From: Yersinia mollaretii ATCC 43969
Lineage (GTDB): Bacteria > Pseudomonadota > Gammaproteobacteria > Enterobacterales > Enterobacteriaceae
Length of the DNA stretch: 64,000 nucleotides
Assembly: GCF_013282725.1 (NCBI RefSeq)
Contig: NZ_CP054043.1
Coordinates: 1,736,001-1,800,000, forward strand
Direction: 5' to 3'
Part shown: in pieces, positions 43,412 to 51,468 of the stretch
How positions within the stretch are numbered: position 1 is the first letter of the stretch
How the letters are laid out: every line of letters begins with the position of its first letter
Notes under the pieces: model-generated
What the model saw: the letters and a program-made list of their open reading frames with translations, nothing else
Databases searched by the model: none
Told to the model about the DNA's origin: nothing
Program-made: the position numbers and the translations under genes

Positions 43412-44992
43412 ATGTTAAAAAAGATTACCATTAAGAATGGGCTTATTGCTCAGTTATGCCTTATGTCATTGATCTTATTAATTGTTAGCGTGATCGGAAT
43501 TAATTCCATTCAGGAAAGCTCACGTTCATTACAAATCATCAATCAAATTCAGGGGGAGGAGCTGGGATCTTTGTCGAATAGCTTTACTGCCACATTGAGT
43601 GCCAGAACTGAAGCTGCACTGGCGATCCATCAACTAGAGATTGGCCTGATTGATGAGTCGTTACAAACTGCAAAGCAGGCGGAAGGCTCGCTGGCATTAT
43701 CGCAAAAAGAGATGGCACGTTTTGTCAGCGCAGTATCTGACCGGGGAGATGGGCAGGAACTGGCAATTAACATTCAAAAAAGTTATAAAAATTATGTAGA
43801 TAAAGGTGTGTTGCCGATGCTGGCTGCCATCAAGGCGGGTTATGCCGATGAGTATTACGAGGTGCTGGAAAAGAGTATTACTGATATCAGCAAAGCGTTT
43901 AATAATGACGTTGCGACCTTTCGTAGCTATGCGCTGGATGCGGGCCAACGGCAAATCGATGGAGCTAACAGTGCCGCCAAAATCAAGTTGGCGATCATTG
44001 TCGCGGCGGGTGTGATCACTTTGATCTCAGCGTTGCTGGCATGGTTTGCACTCAAATACATTATTTTACAGCCTTTAGAGCAATCAATTCATCAGTTGGA
44101 ATTTATAGCCTCTGGTGATTTGACCCACAGTATCAACAGTGAGGGCAATACGGAACTGGCGCGGCTCGCCAAAGCGTTGCAGGTCATGCAGCAATCGCTG
44201 GTGGTGTCAGTGAGCAATGTCCGTGATGTGGGCGGGCAGATTGGTGTTGGTTCGCGGGAGTTAGCAGCAGGTAATACTCATTTAGCGGAACGTACCGAAG
44301 AGTCGGCCTCTTCACTAGAGCAAACTGCGGCTAGCATGGAGCAATTGACCTCGACCGTAAAAATGAATGCTGAAAACTCTGATCAGGCAAATCGCTTGGC
44401 GATGAGTGTATCGGATATTGCCAATAAAGGCAGTGAGGCCGTCAGCCATGTGGTTGATAAGATGCAGGCCATTACCTCCAGTTCACGGCGTATTTCCGAT
44501 ATCATTGCCGTGATTGACGGTATTGCATTTCAGACCAATATTCTGGCGTTGAATGCTGCGGTTGAAGCCGCCAGAGCGGGTGAGCAGGGGCGCGGTTTTG
44601 CGGTGGTCGCTGGCGAGGTCCGTAATTTGGCCCAGCGCAGTGCGCAATCGGCTAAAGAGATCAAAGATCTCATTGTGGAGTCGCAAAATCGAGTGCGGGA
44701 AGGTGCGGATATGGCGGAATCTGCGGGTAAAACCATGCATGAGATCGCCAGCGAAGTCAGTCGGGTAACGGCATTGATGCGCGAAATATCAGCGGCAAGT
44801 TATGAGCAAAGTAGCGGCATTGAGCAAGTGAATGTGGCTATTGCACAAATGGATCAGGTTGCTCAGCAGAATGCCACATTGGTGGAACAGGCCGCAGCCG
44901 CAACGCGCTCATTAGAAGAGCAAGCCGATGCATTATCAGCCAGCATGGCGGTATTTAAATTGCAGGGGGATAAACTGGCGCTCGAAGTATAA
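43412..44992 (+). CDS. Methyl-accepting chemotaxis protein
   Basis: A transmembrane chemoreceptor of 526 residues that should control CheA through CheW. Transmembrane helix 1 is about residues 11-31; a periplasmic four-helix-bundle ligand domain (to about 190) and helix 2 (KLAIIVAAGVITLISALLAW) follow. Then come a HAMP domain, methylation helices (EESASSLEQTAASMEQLTS) and the invariant hairpin tip FQTNILALNAAVEAARAGEQ. It ends ...ALEV, so it lacks the NWETF-type CheR tether. ATG 43412 is chosen over TTG 43388. E. coli has no receptor here; the ligand is unknown. Confidence 0.92.
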   Translation: MLKKITIKNGLIAQLCLMSLILLIVSVIGINSIQESSRSLQIINQIQGEELGSLSNSFTATLSARTEAALAIHQLEIGLIDESLQTAKQAEGSLALSQKEMARFVSAVSDRGDGQELAINIQKSYKNYVDKGVLPMLAAIKAGYADEYYEVLEKSITDISKAFNNDVATFRSYALDAGQRQIDGANSAAKIKLAIIVAAGVITLISALLAWFALKYIILQPLEQSIHQLEFIASGDLTHSINSEGNTELARLAKALQVMQQSLVVSVSNVRDVGGQIGVGSRELAAGNTHLAERTEESASSLEQTAASMEQLTSTVKMNAENSDQANRLAMSVSDIANKGSEAVSHVVDKMQAITSSSRRISDIIAVIDGIAFQTNILALNAAVEAARAGEQGRGFAVVAGEVRNLAQRSAQSAKEIKDLIVESQNRVREGADMAESAGKTMHEIASEVSRVTALMREISAASYEQSSGIEQVNVAIAQMDQVAQQNATLVEQAAAATRSLEEQADALSASMAVFKLQGDKLALEV

Positions 44993-45023
44993 AAAAAACA
45001 GCGGCTTAGGGGCCGCTGTTTTC
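44992..45023. terminator. Bidirectional terminator between the chemoreceptor gene and fbp
   Basis: AAAACAGCGGC/GCCGCTGTTTT (about 44995-45005 with 45012-45022) with a 6-base loop; A-run on one side and T-run on the other. Confidence 0.88.
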
Positions 45024-45040
45024 TGTCGCTATCGGGCTAA

Positions 45041-46054
45041 TTACTTGGCTTCTTCATCCGGGAATTTGGCAATAAAGCCTTCCGCGTCTTCAACCATGGA
45101 TTTTGTCCCGACAAAGAACGGTGCGCGCTGATGCAATTTCTCCGGCACGATATCCAGAATGCGGTTAACCCCATCGGTTGCTTTACCACCGGCTTGTTCC
45201 GCGAGGAATGCCATTGGGTTGCATTCGTACAGTAAACGCAGTTTCCCTTGTGGATGGCTGGCGGTGCTTGGGTAAATATAGATACCGCCTTTCAACAGGT
45301 TACGATGGAAGTCGGCCACCAATGACCCAATATAGCGCGAAGTATATGGCCGCTGGGTCGCTTCATCCTGCTCTTGGCAATACTTGATGTATTTCTTCAC
45401 ACCCAGTGGGAATTTAATGTAGTTCCCTTCATTGATGGAGTACATGCAACCGGTTGCGGGATAGCGTACTTTTTCGCCGGATAAACAGAAAACACCCAGT
45501 GACGGATCATAAGTGAAAGTATGAACGCCATAACCTGTGGTATACACCAACATTGTTGAAGAACCGTAGACCACGTAACCTGCCGCCACTTGCTTGGTGC
45601 CCGGTTGCAAGAAGTCAGCTTCAGTAATTGGCGTGCCAAATGGGGTGATGCGACGATAGATGGAGAAAATAGTACCGACGGACACATTCACGTCAATATT
45701 TGAAGATCCATCCAGAGGGTCCATCAGAACCACATATTTGGCATTTTCTGCCCGCCCGCCATCAAAGATAACAATGTCATCTTCCTCTTCCGAGGCGATA
45801 CCGGCAACTTCACCGCGTGCTTTTAGGGCCGCTTTCAATTTTTCATTGGCAAACAGATCCAGTTTCATCTGGTCTTCGCCCTGAATATTGGAAACACCGC
45901 TGGCACCTAAAATATCAACCAAACCTGCTTTGTTGATATCACGATGAATAATCTTTGCGCCGAGTTTGATTGCTGAAAGTAATGCAGTTAATTCGCCGGT
46001 GGCGTGAGAGAAGTCTAGCTGTTTCTCAACGATGAATTCGCCTAACGTTTTCAT
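45041..46054 (-). CDS. fbp: Fructose-1,6-bisphosphatase class I
   Basis: Fbp removes the 1-phosphate of fructose 1,6-bisphosphate, the committing step of gluconeogenesis. The active-site stretch [20 protein letters not shown] and the sugar-phosphate loop [22 protein letters not shown] region (here [14 protein letters not shown]) are conserved; 337 residues is normal. It is divergent from mpl, as in E. coli. Confidence 0.97.
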   Translation of the reverse strand: MKTLGEFIVEKQLDFSHATGELTALLSAIKLGAKIIHRDINKAGLVDILGASGVSNIQGEDQMKLDLFANEKLKAALKARGEVAGIASEEEDDIVIFDGGRAENAKYVVLMDPLDGSSNIDVNVSVGTIFSIYRRITPFGTPITEADFLQPGTKQVAAGYVVYGSSTMLVYTTGYGVHTFTYDPSLGVFCLSGEKVRYPATGCMYSINEGNYIKFPLGVKKYIKYCQEQDEATQRPYTSRYIGSLVADFHRNLLKGGIYIYPSTASHPQGKLRLLYECNPMAFLAEQAGGKATDGVNRILDIVPEKLHQRAPFFVGTKSMVEDAEGFIAKFPDEEAK

Positions 46055-46224
46055 GACTCAATCCCTGGATCTACGGTTAAATATCGATTTATTAACGAAC
46101 AACTCACCTGATGGCAGCAGTGTAGCCCAAAGATAAGAATGATTCATAGGCAATTCCGTTTCTTCTCTTTGATTCTGAGCGGTAGAATGGCTGCAAACTC
46201 GAAGCTTATTAATACGGAAAATTT

Positions 46225-47610
46225 ATGCGCATTCACATATTAGGTATCTGCGGCACTTTTATGGGCGGTCTGGCGATGCTTGCCCGTTCATTAGGTCATG
46301 AAGTGACGGGAGCGGATGCTAACGTGTATCCACCGATGAGCACACTGCTGGAGAATCAAGGGATCGATTTGATCCAGGGATATGATCCGGCTCAACTGAA
46401 TCCTGCACCGGATTTGGTCATTATCGGCAATGCCATGACCCGTGGTAACCCCTGCGTCGAAGCCGTATTAGAGCAAGGTATTCCTTATGTTTCAGGGCCG
46501 CAATGGCTACATGACCATGTGTTGCCAGAGCGCTGGGTATTGGCGATAGCCGGTACTCACGGCAAAACGACCACTGCCGGAATGGTGGCCTGGATACTGG
46601 AAGCCTGTGGTTATGAACCCGGTTTTGTGATTGGCGGGGTGCCGGGCAATTTCGATGTCTCAGCCCGTCTAGGTAACAGTCCATTCTTTGTGATAGAAGC
46701 GGATGAATATGATTGTGCCTTCTTTGATAAGCGCTCTAAATTTGTCCACTACAGCCCAAGAACGCTAGTGATGAATAATCTTGAGTTCGATCATGCTGAT
46801 ATCTTTGACGATCTTAAGGCGATTCAGAAGCAATTCCACCATCTGGTGCGCTTAGTTCCCGGCAAAGGCAAAATCATCGTGCCAGATAATGATAATCACT
46901 TGAAGCAAGTGATGGCGATGGGGTGCTGGAGCGAGCAAGAGTTGGTAGGCGAAACAGGCAGTTGGCTTGCACGTAAAGTCTCGACCGATGCCAGCGTCTA
47001 TGAAGTGTTTCTCGATAATGAATTAGTGGGCGAGGTCAGTTGGTCACTGGTGGGTGAACACAATATGCATAACGGCTTGATGGCTATCGCCGCTGCCCGT
47101 CATGTGGGAGTTTTGCCAGCAGATGCTTGCCGGGTACTGGGTGATTTTATTAATGCCCGCCGTCGGTTGGAGTTGCGCGGCGAAGCCCATGGTGTCACGG
47201 TTTATGATGATTTCGCCCACCATCCAACCGCAATACTGGCGACTTTGGCGGCACTGCGCAGCAAAGTCGGTGGAACCGCTCGGATTTTGGCCGTTTTGGA
47301 GCCGCGTTCTAACACCATGAAATTGGGGTTATGCAAGAACGAGCTGGCACCTTCATTGGGCCGTGCGGATGAAGTGTTCCTGTTCCAACCGCAGCATATC
47401 CCTTGGCAAGTGGTGGAAGTGGCCGAAGCTTGCATTCAACCTGCGCATTGGAGTGCTGATATCGATACGTTAGTCGATATGATTGTGAAAACAGCCCAAC
47501 CCGGCGATCACATCTTGGTGATGAGTAATGGCGGCTTTGGTGGGATTCATGACAAGCTCTTGAGTTCACTGAGTAAAAAATCTGCGCTAGAAGCTGAGTC
47601 TCAGGATTAG
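46225..47610 (+). CDS. mpl: UDP-MurNAc:L-Ala-gamma-D-Glu-meso-DAP ligase Mpl
   Basis: Mpl reattaches the recycled murein tripeptide to UDP-MurNAc. It is a Mur-ligase-family enzyme of 461 residues: N-terminal Rossmann-like domain (MRIHILGICGTFMGGLAMLA), ATP loop AGTHGKTTTAGMV, and the central and C-terminal blocks EADEYDCAFFDKRSKFVHY, HNMHNGLMAI and DDFAHHPTAI. It is the last gene here that follows the order of the E. coli 95-96 min region; the next genes (yhcN, argR, mdh) belong to another part of the E. coli map. Confidence 0.96.
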   Translation: MRIHILGICGTFMGGLAMLARSLGHEVTGADANVYPPMSTLLENQGIDLIQGYDPAQLNPAPDLVIIGNAMTRGNPCVEAVLEQGIPYVSGPQWLHDHVLPERWVLAIAGTHGKTTTAGMVAWILEACGYEPGFVIGGVPGNFDVSARLGNSPFFVIEADEYDCAFFDKRSKFVHYSPRTLVMNNLEFDHADIFDDLKAIQKQFHHLVRLVPGKGKIIVPDNDNHLKQVMAMGCWSEQELVGETGSWLARKVSTDASVYEVFLDNELVGEVSWSLVGEHNMHNGLMAIAAARHVGVLPADACRVLGDFINARRRLELRGEAHGVTVYDDFAHHPTAILATLAALRSKVGGTARILAVLEPRSNTMKLGLCKNELAPSLGRADEVFLFQPQHIPWQVVEVAEACIQPAHWSADIDTLVDMIVKTAQPGDHILVMSNGGFGGIHDKLLSSLSKKSALEAESQD

Positions 47611-47618
47611 GTTAGACA

Positions 47619-47642
47619 AAAAAATCCCCCGCAGAGCGGGGG
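47619..47642 (-). terminator. Strong minus-strand terminator downstream of yhcN (also beside the mpl end)
   Basis: CCCCCGC/GCGGGGG (47626-47632 with 47636-47642), 3-base loop. On the minus strand it is followed by A then seven Ts. It would end the yhcN transcript after a 3' UTR of about 200 bases. On the plus strand no T-run follows, so it is not a good terminator for mpl. Confidence 0.8.
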
Positions 47643-47780
47643 TAAAAGGGTTCGTCGGATAGACGACGAGGGATTATTCAGCGTGGTGCTCTCTTAGCTC
47701 ATCGATTCAATCAATACTCTATTCAATATGCTGAAAATGATTTTTCTCTATTCTCAACCGATTGAATAAACCATCAAACT

Positions 47781-47815
47781 TGAAAGTATGCCCCTTCAAA
47801 CGGGGCATACTTTCA
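47781..47815. other. 14-bp perfect hairpin in the yhcN 3' region
   Basis: TGAAAGTATGCCCC (47781-47794) pairs perfectly with GGGGCATACTTTCA (47802-47815) around loop TTCAAAC, 17 bases past the yhcN stop. No T-run of note follows on either strand, so it may protect the 3' end or be a partial terminator. Confidence 0.7.
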
Positions 47816-47831
47816 TACTTAGCGTGTAATC

Positions 47832-48095
47832 TTATTTGTAAGCTTTAGCTGTGGCGTGCCAGTTATTTTCTTCACGCACTTCAATCACTTTATAAGCTTT
47901 AGCGCCCATTGCATCTGCTTTATCAGACAGTGCCTGACGGATATCAGAAGGTGCGCCGTTAAGGCCACTGACGGTAATGGTGCCCATTGGCTGCATGTTA
48001 GCGGCTTGAGTGTCATTGATAGAATCAGCTGCAAACACGCCGAATGACAGTGCAGATAGAACGCTCATTGTTGCGATAGTAGTTTTAATGTTCAT
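47832..48095 (-). CDS. yhcN: DUF1471 periplasmic protein YhcN
   Basis: YhcN is a small periplasmic protein of the YdgH/BhsA/McbA family; in E. coli it is linked to peroxide and acid stress. The 87-residue product has a signal peptide ending VFAAD and matches E. coli YhcN closely (SVLSALSFGVFAADSI, MGTITVSGLNGAPSDIRQAL, VREENNWHATAKAYK). It lies next to argR, as in E. coli. An AGAGGCAATA precedes the ATG. The third family member in the window. Confidence 0.93.
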   Translation of the reverse strand: MNIKTTIATMSVLSALSFGVFAADSINDTQAANMQPMGTITVSGLNGAPSDIRQALSDKADAMGAKAYKVIEVREENNWHATAKAYK

Positions 48096-48257
48096 GTTAT
48101 TGCCTCTATTTATTCTTTTATCACTTCAAAGGAAGTGTGATTTACGTCACGAAAATGAGTATACATCTAGTAACTGAGAATATTAATAGCGCGCTAATAA
48201 TATTTATGGTCACTTTTCCGATGGTTACTATTTTTTAAGAACGAAAAGGAATAAAAA

Positions 48258-48320
48258 ATGGCTAAAAAACAGCATGTTTTAGTTAAAGTCTACTATTTTC
48301 AATCGGATAAGTGTTTTTGA
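48258..48320 (+). CDS. Possible 20-residue small protein
   Basis: ATG 48258 follows AAAAGGA (48244-48250) with 7 bases between, and a frame of 20 codons ends at TGA 48318-48320. The product would be lysine-rich at the start, with an aromatic core (VYYFQSDKCF at the end) and no transmembrane segment. Only the start context supports it; it may be chance in AT-rich DNA. Confidence 0.2.
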   Translation: MAKKQHVLVKVYYFQSDKCF

Positions 48321-48474
48321 CTAAAAGTGCGAATGGATACGATGGGTTTGACCATGAATAGAGTTAACGTGGTGTTTTATTGCCATTTTAAAAAGAGTAG
48401 GCAGTGAAATGCCCTGCTTGGCTTTAGAAAGTTGAGTGTGAGGAGTCAGGAACCGTAGCTGGTAAAGAGACCTA

Positions 48475-48504
48475 AAAAGAAATAATGCGGCAGATATGCC
48501 GCAT
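48475..48504 (-). terminator. argR terminator
   Basis: ATGCGGCA/TGCCGCAT (48485-48492 with 48497-48504), 4-base loop. On the minus strand the stem is followed by TATTTCTTTTTAGG. It lies 30 bases past the argR stop. Confidence 0.8.
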
Positions 48505-48533
48505 CTATATACACCAGATATTAAAAAGTGGGA

Positions 48534-49007
<474 letters not shown>

Positions 49008-49032
49008 CTATGCCCTGAGTAGTCAATAGTGA

Positions 49033-49070
49033 ATAGGATTATTATGCATATAAATGAATTTTTATTCAAC
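49033..49070. promoter_or_regulatory. ArgR operator (tandem ARG boxes)
   Basis: The 18-base box at 49053-49070 holds TGAATTTTTATTCA, a perfect ARG-box core (TGAAT-N4-ATTCA). A weaker second box lies at 49033-49050 (7 of 10 core matches), separated by 2 bp. As I recall, E. coli argR also has two boxes with a 2-bp gap where other operators have 3. It sits 29-66 bases upstream of the argR ATG, so autorepression is likely. Confidence 0.8.
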
Positions 49071-49467
49071 ATGACTGTGGAGTATTAGCGATAAAAGCAT
49101 TGATATCAAGGTATGGCGAAGTTTTAACATCATCATACTGTTACAGTTATGCTAAATCAGCATGTATAGAGATTCGGCCTAAGTAACCAAAATGTTATTA
49201 AAATGATGTTGTTTTGATGTTACAGAAGGGTGTAATGTAACCGCGAATTAACCTGTCATGAATGCTCCAGTAAATTTTAGAATAATGTGCGCTATATCAT
49301 TAACGAATAAGCGATTTAATCTAAAATACATAAGCCCTATGCGCCTTTTTGATGCGTGATATCTCAATCTGACTGTTAATAGATTGTGTTTAAAATTACA
49401 ATAAATTAAGGTGCGTAACTAGATGAATTCACGGCAAATTTAAATTAAATATAATAAGGAGTATAGG
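49071..49467. other. mdh upstream region
   Basis: About 400 AT-rich bases between the argR operator and mdh, without a gene. The mdh ribosome binding site TAAGGAG lies at 49456-49462. mdh is under ArcA and CRP in E. coli, but I could not place these sites with confidence. Confidence 0.45.
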
Positions 49468-50406
49468 ATGAAAGTTGCAGTTCTCGGTGCTGCTGGTGGT
49501 ATCGGCCAGGCCCTCGCTCTTCTACTCAAGACCCAGCTTCCTTCAGGTTCAGACCTCTCTTTATATGATATCGCGCCAGTCACCCCTGGTGTTGCGGTTG
49601 ATCTGAGCCATATCCCGACCGCTGTTAATATCAAAGGTTTCAGTGGTGAAGATGCTACCCCAGCACTACAAGGGGCCGATATTGTTCTGATTTCTGCTGG
49701 CGTAGCTCGCAAACCAGGTATGGATCGTTCAGATCTGTTCAATGTTAATGCTGGTATCGTTCGTAATCTGGTTGAGCAAATTGCGCGTACTTGCCCTAAC
49801 GCTTTAATTGGCATCATTACCAACCCAGTTAACACGACTGTCGCGATCGCAGCAGAAGTGCTGAAAAAAGCCGGTGTTTACGATAAAAACAAATTATTTG
49901 GTATTACGACACTGGATACCATTCGCTCTAACACCTTCGTTGCTGAATTAAAGGGTAAGCAGCCTCAGGATATCGAAGTGCCAGTGATCGGTGGTCACTC
50001 TGGGGTGACTATTCTGCCATTGCTGTCGCAAGTTCCCGGCATTAGCTTTACAGAGCAGGAAGTTGCCTCTCTGACTAAGCGCATTCAGAATGCAGGGACT
50101 GAAGTTGTTGAAGCAAAAGCCGGTGGCGGGTCAGCGACACTCTCCATGGGGCAGGCTGCGGCGCGTTTTGGTCTTTCTTTGGTGCGTGCTTTGCAAGGCG
50201 AAAGCAATGTTGTTGAATGTTCTTACGTTGAAGGTGATGGCAAGTATGCTCGCTTCTTCGCTCAACCCATCTTGTTGGGCAAAAACGGCGTTGCAGAACG
50301 TAAAGATATCGGCAAACTGAGTGCTTTTGAGCAGCAAGCGCTGGAAAGTATGCTTGATGTGTTACACCAAGATATTGTGTTGGGCGAAAAATTCGTCAAT
50401 AACTAA
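49468..50406 (+). CDS. mdh: Malate dehydrogenase
   Basis: Mdh oxidises malate to oxaloacetate with NAD+ in the TCA cycle. The NAD-binding motif [14 protein letters not shown], the mobile loop with [10 protein letters not shown] (substrate arginines), the TTLDTIRSN arginine and the catalytic His in [11 protein letters not shown] are all present; 312 residues. TAAGGAG precedes the ATG. A palindromic repeat begins at the base after the stop codon. Confidence 0.98.
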   Translation: MKVAVLGAAGGIGQALALLLKTQLPSGSDLSLYDIAPVTPGVAVDLSHIPTAVNIKGFSGEDATPALQGADIVLISAGVARKPGMDRSDLFNVNAGIVRNLVEQIARTCPNALIGIITNPVNTTVAIAAEVLKKAGVYDKNKLFGITTLDTIRSNTFVAELKGKQPQDIEVPVIGGHSGVTILPLLSQVPGISFTEQEVASLTKRIQNAGTEVVEAKAGGGSATLSMGQAAARFGLSLVRALQGESNVVECSYVEGDGKYARFFAQPILLGKNGVAERKDIGKLSAFEQQALESMLDVLHQDIVLGEKFVNN

Positions 50407-50524
50407 TATACCTTACTTGGCGTTGCAGAGGTGCAAATGACCCCCGCTTACCGATTCACTGAGTTGAGTCAGTTTGTTGGGGGGAGTTACCGCTTTATTG
50501 CAACGCCAATGACTTTGGGTATAG
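50407..50524. repeat. Palindromic repeat with TTGGCGTTGC arms, abutting mdh
   Basis: TATACCTTACTTGGCGTTGC at the left pairs with GCAACGCCAATGACTTTGGG TATA at the right, giving inverted ends of about 20 bp around a 118-base element. The element starts on the base after the mdh stop. The ends TATACC...GGGTATA resemble ERIC, but the arm sequence and core differ. It may be one of the Yersinia palindromic families (YPAL or similar); I could not verify which. Confidence 0.65.
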
Positions 50525-50576
50525 GTAACACTATGTAGAAGTCGGGGACAGCACTGCCCCTAATATGGCATTATCA

Positions 50577-50607
50577 ACCGCCGGAGCAGATCGCCGACGG
50601 TTTTTTT
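50577..50607 (+). terminator. mdh terminator
   Basis: ACCG/CGGT closes an inner CGG/CCG stem (about 50577-50601), followed by seven Ts (50601-50607). It lies beyond the repeat, 170 bases past the mdh stop, and its T-run touches the end of sfsB on the other strand. Confidence 0.7.
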
Positions 50608-50881
50608 ATGCCGAAATAATAGTCTGCCGTATCCTCACTTTTCGGTCGAGAAGTGCTCCTGTTTTTGCGTCAAAATAGCGTGTTGGCCAGATTTCTGAAG
50701 GATGAATGTTCAGACACTCTGCAATCAACCATTCCCCCTTTGGCCAGGGGCGAGTCAATGCATTGGCAAGCGTGGATGAACTTAATCCTGCTTTGCGAGA
50801 AAGTGCGGCCAGAGTTGTGCCTTCTTTACGTAGTGCAGCAATGATGTCGGCTGGGTGCCAATCAGATTTCCTTAAAATCAT
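50606..50881 (-). CDS. sfsB: Ner-like DNA-binding protein SfsB (Nlp)
   Basis: A 91-residue protein of the Ner family, the small Cro-like regulators of phage Mu. The helix-turn-helix lies in DWHPADIIAALRKEG ... LSRKAGLSSSTLANALTRPW, followed by PKGEWLIAECLNIHPSEIWP; E. coli SfsB/Nlp, also next to ispB, is very similar and has been linked to maltose-gene activation. AGGA precedes the ATG on the minus strand. It is divergent from a Mu-type HTH protein (51065), with symmetric boxes between. Confidence 0.93.
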   Translation of the reverse strand: MILRKSDWHPADIIAALRKEGTTLAALSRKAGLSSSTLANALTRPWPKGEWLIAECLNIHPSEIWPTRYFDAKTGALLDRKVRIRQTIISA

Positions 50882-50970
50882 CTTTAATCCTTTTTTTTTC
50901 TAAGCAGCTGACGCGTTAGTGATATAAATAACGGTACATTGTTAATCGGAACGTGAACATAAAGTGACCA

Positions 50971-51022
50971 TTTAGAAAGATCATATCATTTATTTCTAAA
51001 AAGATTTCAAATGTTTTCTAAA
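50971..51022. promoter_or_regulatory. Three TTTCTAAA-type boxes at 22-bp spacing
   Basis: TTTAGAAA (50971-50978), TTTCTAAA (50993-51000) and TTTCTAAA (51015-51022) start exactly 22 bases apart, two helical turns, so all lie on one DNA face; the first is the inverted form. Two of the three extend to CTAAAT, which, as I recall, is part of the phage Mu Ner consensus. They sit in the gap between the Ner-like and Mu-HTH genes, nearer the latter's promoter. Operator function is inferred. Confidence 0.55.
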
Positions 51023-51064
51023 TATTCCTTTTTTGTGTCATAACGCATACTAGGAAGCAACGCC

Positions 51065-51406
51065 ATGAAAAAAGAGTGGTTTGCCGCTAAGGAACTGGCA
51101 GGTCTTGAGGGGTTACCGTCATCACCACAAGGAATCAACCTCATGGCCAAACGTGAGGGATGGGAGCAGCGTCGTCGCCGTGGTGTTCAGGGAAAGGCGG
51201 TGGAATACCATGTTGAAAGCTTACCCAGTACGATACTGAATTCATTGCAGCTAAGGGAAGAACCAGCACAATATACGCCGGTACGGCAGGATCCAGTGAA
51301 CATTTGGATAGAAGCCTATTACCAACTTACGGAAGCGGAACGTGCACAAGCCATCGCATTTTTGCTACGAGAAGGTGTTGGGGCACTCATGAAACGCTTG
51401 GTTTGA
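51065..51406 (+). CDS. Mu-type HTH DNA-binding protein
   Basis: 113 residues. The N-terminal 60 resemble the winged-helix domain shared by the phage Mu repressor c and the N-terminus of transposase MuA: WFAAKELAGLEGLPSSPQG, AKREGWEQRRRRGVQGKAVE and YHVESLP. A short C-terminal helical part (WIEAYYQLTEAERAQAIAFL) is left; the catalytic transposase and the repressor degradation tail are missing. So it is a remnant or a domesticated regulator. AGGAAGC precedes the ATG. It faces away from sfsB, the same arrangement as c and ner in Mu. E. coli has no counterpart that I know of. Confidence 0.8.
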   Translation: MKKEWFAAKELAGLEGLPSSPQGINLMAKREGWEQRRRRGVQGKAVEYHVESLPSTILNSLQLREEPAQYTPVRQDPVNIWIEAYYQLTEAERAQAIAFLLREGVGALMKRLV

Positions 51407-51430
51407 AAGTGAATCAGCGGGGTCGAAATG

Positions 51431-51466
51431 AACTCGGGCAGTAATGTCCCGAGTTTCTAAATAATT
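51431..51466. terminator. Terminator between the Mu-HTH gene and ispB
   Basis: AACTCGGG/CCCGAGTT (51431-51438 with 51448-51455), 9-base loop, then TCTAAATAATTTCTT on the plus strand. On the minus strand it lies 14 bases beyond the ispB stop and may end that gene too. A further TTTCTAAA occurs at 51454-51461. Confidence 0.7.
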
Positions 51467-51468
51467 TC

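Larger units (their letters stand above)
48096..48533. other. Non-coding gap yhcN - argR
   Basis: 438 AT-rich bases. They contain the yhcN promoter region, a 20-codon open frame with a ribosome binding site (listed separately) and the argR terminator. Nothing else is recognisable. Confidence 0.5.

Noticed and set aside
50606-51406. Active Mu-like prophage at sfsB
   Set aside because: No transposase catalytic domain, MuB, Gam, head or tail genes lie nearby; core genes flank the pair on both sides.
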